Under the pieces are notes generated by a model that saw nothing but the letters and a program-made list of their open reading frames with translations, made no database searches and was not told where the DNA came from. Below, in pieces: positions 58,950 through 64,000 of a DNA stretch of 64,000 nucleotides (positions within the stretch are counted from its first letter, which is position 1; the number at the start of each line of letters is the position of its first letter). Made by a program: the position numbers and the translations under genes. The stretch lies in NCBI GenBank assembly GCA_940671915.1, contig CALNVZ010003426.1:26430982-26494981 (forward strand), written 5' to 3'. The stretch is from Paracentrotus lividus. Taxonomy: Eukaryota; Echinodermata; Echinoidea; Camarodonta; Echinidae.

Positions 58950-59790
58950 TAATTGCCTGTATCATTGATCATGATTTGTAGTCCTCTGCTGTCTATGTTA
59001 AACTTTAAACAAATCTTTGTCACTTTCACAGTCACTTTCTGAGCCAGTCCTGTCAATGAGATCGCTTCCACTGAGTTCACTATCAGGGACGGATTCTGAA
59101 TCATCTGTATTGACAATTTATCAGGCATACACTCCATCCGTCTACACCGGCTTCATGATCTCGTTTCTATTGCCCAGCCACGTCCATCTATTGGTCCAGA
59201 GAGTTCTGGTTTAGGTACATGTGCAAGATTCTAGATTCTTGCCTTAAAACTACATCGACACACAAACTGCTTCAGGAAGCTTCTGCATGGAGGCAACGTT
59301 GCCAAATTAAAGTGTTTTCTTATTTCTGTAATCGTAATACTTGTCCACTGCACTTAGCCTGCAAAGTTGTCAATTGAAGATTATCTAGCTTCAGGATATT
59401 CTTGTTCCCATACAATCTGTCGATTATAGCTATCATTTCATTGTCAACTTCCCAAGCTCCTTCATCACGTTGAAATACACTTTGAATTACCCTGCATGAT
59501 CTTGATTCATTGAACATGCCATTTTCCCCTTAATGCACTTGTGCTATCAAAATCTGTAAATGCTTTCAAGACTACTAAGGCAGGACAGCAGCCAGATGTA
59601 AGGGACATGGCTAGGTTGGTAACAAGAATCCAATGCCTTATGTTGCCTCTACCGGTCTTGAAGATCATGTTGATCCCTTCTAAGACTCTTCTAACGACGT
59701 AGTATAATTAAGGAGGATGAATAAGCTGTCGGAATCGGGGCTCTTTACCCTGATAAACTTGAATCTACGCTTCTTAGCGTACATGATGTA
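58950..59790 (-). pseudogene. Broken mobile-element ORF with nuclease-like motifs
   Basis: Reading the minus strand in several frames gives, in order: VKSPDSDSLFILL (59700s), GRGNIRHWILVTNLAMS (near 59640), ALVVLKAFTDFDSTSALRGK (near 59560), a GAWEVDNEMIAIIDRLYGNK segment (near 59450), LPPCRSFLKQFVC (near 59280), PELSGPIDGRGW (near 59190) and an acidic DSES-rich tail (near 59050). This order matches, from memory, a multi-copy uncharacterised invertebrate protein family with DTDVxxLL and AFTGCDxTSAFxGK motifs, whose spacing resembles FEN/PIN-type nucleases. Stops and frameshifts show it is inactive. The family identity is recollection, not a search. Confidence 0.5.
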
Positions 59791-59942
59791 CAGATCTAAA
59801 AGATCTTTTTTTTTCCCTGTGTAGGATGCTACAAATCTAGTTCGACACAAGGTGTTCTTTTTCCATAAGGAGTTAGTTGAAAGACCAATTTGTAGTAAAT
59901 GATGATAACTTCATGACCTGACAGGGTTTCCTGCTGTTTCAA

Positions 59943-60115
59943 TCTCATGTGGATAAAGCGTCCGTCTCATAATATGGAGGTTGTGGGTTCGATCCCAGCC
60001 GCGTCAAACCAAAAGACGTTAAAAATTGAAGTTGTTACTTCCCTGTTTGGCGTTCAACAAAAGGGAGATAGAGCAAAGTCCGTTTAGCGCTGCTCAGCGG
60101 CTGCCGTCACGGTGC
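59943..60115 (+). mobile_element. tRNA-derived SINE
   Basis: Pol III promoter-like boxes are present: an A-box-like TGTGGATAAAGCG and a B box GGTTCGATCCC. The head resembles elongator tRNA-Met, with CTCATAA as the anticodon loop. It is followed by a body with GACGTTAAAAATTGAAGTTG and TACTTCCCTGTTTGGCG. The acceptor stem does not pair, so it is not a working tRNA. Confidence 0.75.
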
Positions 60116-60319
60116 CCACGAGAAAAGGGGCAAAACAAATAGCCGGTCATCTTTCTTTCGGACAATAAAATTTGGAGCATTGGAGCATAAGAGGAATCCT
60201 ACAAACTGCACCTTGCTGTCATAATTGTAAGAAACTGTTTCCAATCGTTTTGCCCCTTTGTCTTTACCCAACTCAAGTTTGTCAATGACGCCTCGTTGAA
60301 AATTGGAAATTTTAAACAA
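60107..60319 (-). pseudogene. Possible upstream piece of the 58.95-59.79 kb mobile ORF
   Basis: An open frame with a balanced composition (for example VIDKLELGKDKGAKR and FLLCSNAPNFIVRKK) lies on the same strand, beyond the SINE that may have split it. I do not recognise a domain. It could be a chance frame. Confidence 0.25.
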
Positions 60320-61269
60320 TTTTCAACGCACGGATGATTTGATTTGCTTCCAATTGCTAATGCCTTTCTCACAATAGATGCTTTAACTTGTTATAGAGTT
60401 GCACTGCAAGCCCTAATTTTTTTCTATATAGTAATTTTCGAAGAAACGGGAAAAAAAAAATCAAGTTTTGCCATAGTTTTCTTCCGATGGGGTGGAAGTT
60501 TAAGACCGCTTGCGCGTTCAACGCGATTACGCGCTGCAGTGGAGACGAATTATTTCGCCGTACAATATTTTTTATGAACTTTGGAGCATGATGGCAGAAG
60601 TTAATCTCCCTAGATTTAAACTCTTAACCTTGAATATGATCAATTAAAGGGTTCAAGGACTCCGTGGACAGACAGAACACTACATCTGCATTTAACTCTT
60701 TGCCTGCAACGTGTGACTATAGTCACAATCGTTCTTATTAATTACACAATCGTAACAATTAATTTCCTCTTTAATTGATTTGAAAATCAATGATATTGCT
60801 AATACTATGTCTTTTGGTTCAATTGTAGTAGTTCCTAACATGAAAAAAAAAATGTTTCTACCATTTTTGATAATAAAAGAGAAAAGTCAACTTTATATTA
60901 ATGTTAAAAAATTAGAAAGGCGTGCAAAGGGTTGAGTACGCTTGAACATTTTTTTTTAAAGATGAAAGTCCAATTTAAGCTTATTTGTTTCAACTCAACA
61001 GTGACCCTAGTATACGATTTTTTCAATTCTAAATTGGACAACGTATTGCAGCAGATTTATGCTGGTACTAAACATATGAACGGGTCACTTCACAAAAAAA
61101 AACAAAAAACAAAAAAAAAAACCAAACAAACAAACAAATTAGATTTTGGTCATATGAGATACCTGGTCCTCTCCAGGCTTTGAGACGTCCACTCCCCCCC
61201 CCCCCCCCCACCAATCCAACCCAAGCAGTCAAATATATTTAATGGCCAGCAATATGTTTAAATCACACT
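60320..61269. other. Intergenic DNA, nothing recognised
   Basis: AT-rich with an AAAC-rich stretch (61097-61137) and a C-run (61194-61209). Confidence 0.5.
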
Positions 61270-61480
61270 TCCTGGACATCTCACCTGGTTTGTGGCATCC
61301 GACGTATGCTTGGTATTTGTCTGAATATGAGCGAAACGTGCCACAGCTTTGATGTTCAAATCCATTATTACAAATCTTTTACATAACGTCATACTGATCG
61401 CACTGATATATTCAAAGGCATCCCATTAGTTGAGATCCCCGTATCAAAGTTGACGACAGATGTTCGATATATATACTGAT
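61270..61480 (+). repeat. Dispersed repeat R1, fourth copy
   Basis: TCTCACCTGGTTTGTGGCAT through CATACTGATCGCACTGATAT to GTTGACGACAGATGTTCG. Confidence 0.65.
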
Positions 61481-61936
61481 AAGAAGACCAATAATGATAG
61501 AGCACCAGTTTAAACTAATACTTGCCAGCCCAATTCATTCGTTTTGTTCTTTTTACACAGGTTTACCCTTTTTTGTGGAAACGATATTAAAACAAAAGGT
61601 GCAGTTGTTTTTCCCTGAACCACTAAAATGTCCTATTGGTTAAGTTTATTCCGTAGAACTACTCGATTAACAAACATTAGCTTTATCATTTATTTATTAT
61701 TCTTATCTACGACAGTGTAAAAAAAAAAACATAAAAAAAAAAACAACAAACAAAACACACACCACACACACACACAAAAAAAAAATATCTGAGCCCTTGC
61801 TTTTTGGGTTGGGGAACATAATTGAGACAAGCTTTGAATCGGTATACAGCGGGCTAGAATCTCCTTGCAGTTCTATCAAAGGGCTCTTGACTGCAGACGC
61901 ATTTGGTATGCATATATTTTTTTTCGTGTAAAAATC

Positions 61937-61964
61937 AAATAATAATGTTAATAATAATAATAAT

Positions 61965-62063
<99 letters not shown>

Positions 62064-62090
62064 ACTACTAATAAAAATAATAAACTGTTT
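61937..62090. repeat. (TAA)n microsatellite
   Basis: About 45 TAA units with few interruptions. The poly-Ile and poly-Leu frames on both strands are artefacts. Confidence 0.95.
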
Positions 62091-62128
62091 CTTATATAGC
62101 GCATAATCAAGTAAAACTGCTGGTTCTA

Positions 62129-62345
62129 GGACATCTCCCCCGGAGGACAACTCCCCCGGGGACAACTCCCGGAGGACATCTCCCCCGGAGGACGACTCCT
62201 CCGCAGGACATCTCCCCCGCAGGACATCTCCCCCGGAGGACAGGTCCCCCAAGGACGAGTCCCCCGGAGAACAGCTCCCCCCAGGGACAAATCCCACGGA
62301 GGACAACTTCCCCCAGGACAACTCCCCTGGATGACATCTCCCCTC
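62129..62345 (-). repeat. Minisatellite of ~16-bp units AGGACAACTCCCCCGG
   Basis: About thirteen imperfect units with variants at the CAACT, CATCT and CGACT position. It is the reverse complement of the array at 63752-64000. Confidence 0.92.
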
Positions 62346-63751
62346 ACTTTAAATGCTTTTTATATTGATTTTATGCCAACCCCTTGGTTTTTCTTTCTGT
62401 TACAATTATTGCAGTACTTTTCGCATGGAGTAACCCTTCTGTAATGACAAGCGGGGATGAATGGTTGTTTAATTGCAAATCATCCATTCGAACCACTCCT
62501 TCCAATATATGAATGGCTACTCTTTCCCTCCTAAGGTTGTTAGGTTTGGCAGATTCAGATGTACCCCTAACGAAATGTGACCCTCAGAAAAAGAAAATTA
62601 ATGAAAATGCAAGAAATAAAAGAAATGTTGAAAAAAGGAAGCTTCTAAATGGGGAACTTAAATATGAAGCGACAGGAGTAGAAAAGAGCACGAAGAGCGA
62701 GTTGGCCTACATTATCTCTAGTCGTCTTCAGCAAGGGGGGGGGGGATGAGCCACGACAATTAAGCTTTAATTAATAATTAATCACACTATAAACCAATTA
62801 CAATGGGCGCAACAATTTAAACGAGAAAAAGAAATTAAAAAAAAATCAATTCAAACACCATCACTTGTTTTGTCAGTTTTACAAGGAATATTGTACAATC
62901 ATTGTCATTGGCTTTAAGATTTTACAGACAATTGTTTTACATTTATCCAAAACAAACCGAATATTCATAAGTATTCATAAGTATGCACTTGCACAACCTT
63001 GCATTCATGCCGTGTGTTCGCCATCATAAAAGGGTGTTATTGCAACTAGTGTTGGTATGAAAATATCTCCAGAAGTAGATGAAAATTAAAACATCTCGGC
63101 ATGTCAACCAATTTTTCAGTATTTCCGTCAACATATCCGATGAAAACATTTATAATTCTAAAACATGTATTTTTGTATAATTGAAGAGGTGTGATATAAA
63201 ATTTTCCACTCGACGTTTCGCGCTCGAAAATCCCTTTTGTTTTTTGTTCTTTTGTTTTTTATTTTTTTCTTGCTAAAAGCAAGGTGATCATCATCGTTTG
63301 TTAAAGAATAACAACAACAACAAAAACTCATAAAAGGAAAAATATACCGCCTCGGGTCATTTTTAGTCAAAATTTTCGGCTCGCGCTTCGCGCTCAAATA
63401 TCATCCATTCAAAAGCTTCATTTTTTTTTCAAATTTCGAACCCCCGCAAAAATCCTAGTTACGGGCCTGACCATTGACCTACATACTCTACAATCTAATC
63501 AGATCATTTTCCTATGGTGATTTAAGATTGAAGTTGATATATATCTCTCTCTCTCTTTTGACGATAAAATTCGGTTCCAATAGCAGTGCGCCTGTACAGC
63601 AGCCAAACTTTAACACCCTTCGCCTGAAAAAAAAAAAAAAAAAAATTGCCAAAGATTTTGTATTTCCATGAATGGCTATTTCGGTTAAAAAAAAAAAGGA
63701 ATCGCAAATGGATCAAAAATTAACGAGTGCATGTGGATATGTTCTCCGGAA
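62346..63751. other. DNA between the two inverted minisatellites
   Basis: Includes a small Lys-rich plus-strand frame (62513-62749) ending in a G-run, which I do not accept as a gene. A minus-strand GCGAAGCG-family word (CGGCTCGCGCTTCGCGCTC) lies at 63376-63394, and (CT)n at about 63545-63558. Confidence 0.55.
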
Positions 63752-64000
63752 TGGTTGAGTTGTCCTGCGGGGGACTTGTCCTGCGGGGTAGTTGTCCTGC
63801 GGGGAGTTGTCCTGCGGGGGAGTTGTCCTGCGGGGAGTTGTACTCGGGGGATATGTCCTCTGTGGGACTTGTCCTCCGGGGGGAGTTTTCATCGGCAGTC
63901 GGGGGAGTTGTCCACCGGGGGAGTTGTCCTACGCGGGAGTTGTCCTCCGGGGGAGTTGTCCTCCGGGGGAGCTGTCCTCCGGGAGTTGTCCCCGGGGAGG
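63752..64000 (+). repeat. Minisatellite of ~16-bp units GGGGGAGTTGTCCTCC, runs off the window
   Basis: About fifteen units, inverted relative to 62129-62345, with TTGTCCTGCGGGG variants on the left and TTGTCCTCCGGGGG on the right. The array continues to the last base. Confidence 0.92.

Noticed and set aside
59943-60010. Functional tRNA-Met gene
   Set aside because: The A and B boxes and anticodon loop are present, but the acceptor stem does not pair and a SINE body follows.
61703-62347. Poly-Leu, poly-Ile and Gly/Ser-rich frames
   Set aside because: Products of the TAA microsatellite and the 16-bp minisatellite.

Overview
The window looks like AT-rich, repeat-dense genomic DNA of a marine invertebrate, most likely an echinoderm or another invertebrate deuterostome. 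The basis is split genes with small phase-1 exons, abundant complement-control-protein (CCP/sushi) exons, non-LTR retrotransposon relics, a tRNA-derived SINE, and a dispersed repeat carrying the word GCGCGAAGCGCGAGC. I could not run a species search, so the taxon is an inference. There are no bacterial-style operons and no long uninterrupted genes.

The only convincing host gene lies on the minus strand between about 33.8 kb and 10.9 kb. It is an array of CCP exons that all begin and end in phase 1. They are followed by a phase 1-2 exon with a proline-rich stalk and a transmembrane helix (12697-12841), then a terminal exon with a tyrosine-rich cytoplasmic tail and stop codon (10945-11137). Joining the exons gives a cell-surface, single-pass protein with a multi-CCP ectodomain, possibly a recognition or complement-type receptor. 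The signal-peptide exon and start codon are not in the part I can recognise. Three exon types recur: type A (13.5 kb), type B and type C, the last two alternating as a C-B cassette. At 33409-33792 a C and a B module are fused in one exon.

Roughly 18.5-32.3 kb is a set of additional copies of the 13.0-20.5 kb and 32.5-34.0 kb blocks. Most of these copies carry scattered one- to three-base insertions and deletions in exon and intron alike, so nearly every CCP frame in them is broken. This looks like unpolished long-read sequence or unresolved haplotypes as much as real pseudogenes. A 25-N gap sits inside it.

The left flank (1-10.9 kb) and the right flank (34-64 kb) are almost entirely repeats. 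They hold foldback or long-inverted-repeat elements at 3351-6341, 9169-9975 and 41182-42587; nested elements with TA-flanked GGGGAGAC ends at 49.7-53.7 kb that carry two satellites (about 41 bp and 75 bp); a family of CGTTC-rich elements with CCGTCACACTGAG ends at 45.6-48.3 and 57.6-58.5 kb; two LINE reverse-transcriptase fragments; a degraded nuclease-like mobile-element ORF (58.95-59.79 kb); a tRNA-derived SINE; and two oppositely oriented GGGGGAGTTGTCC-type minisatellites near the right end.
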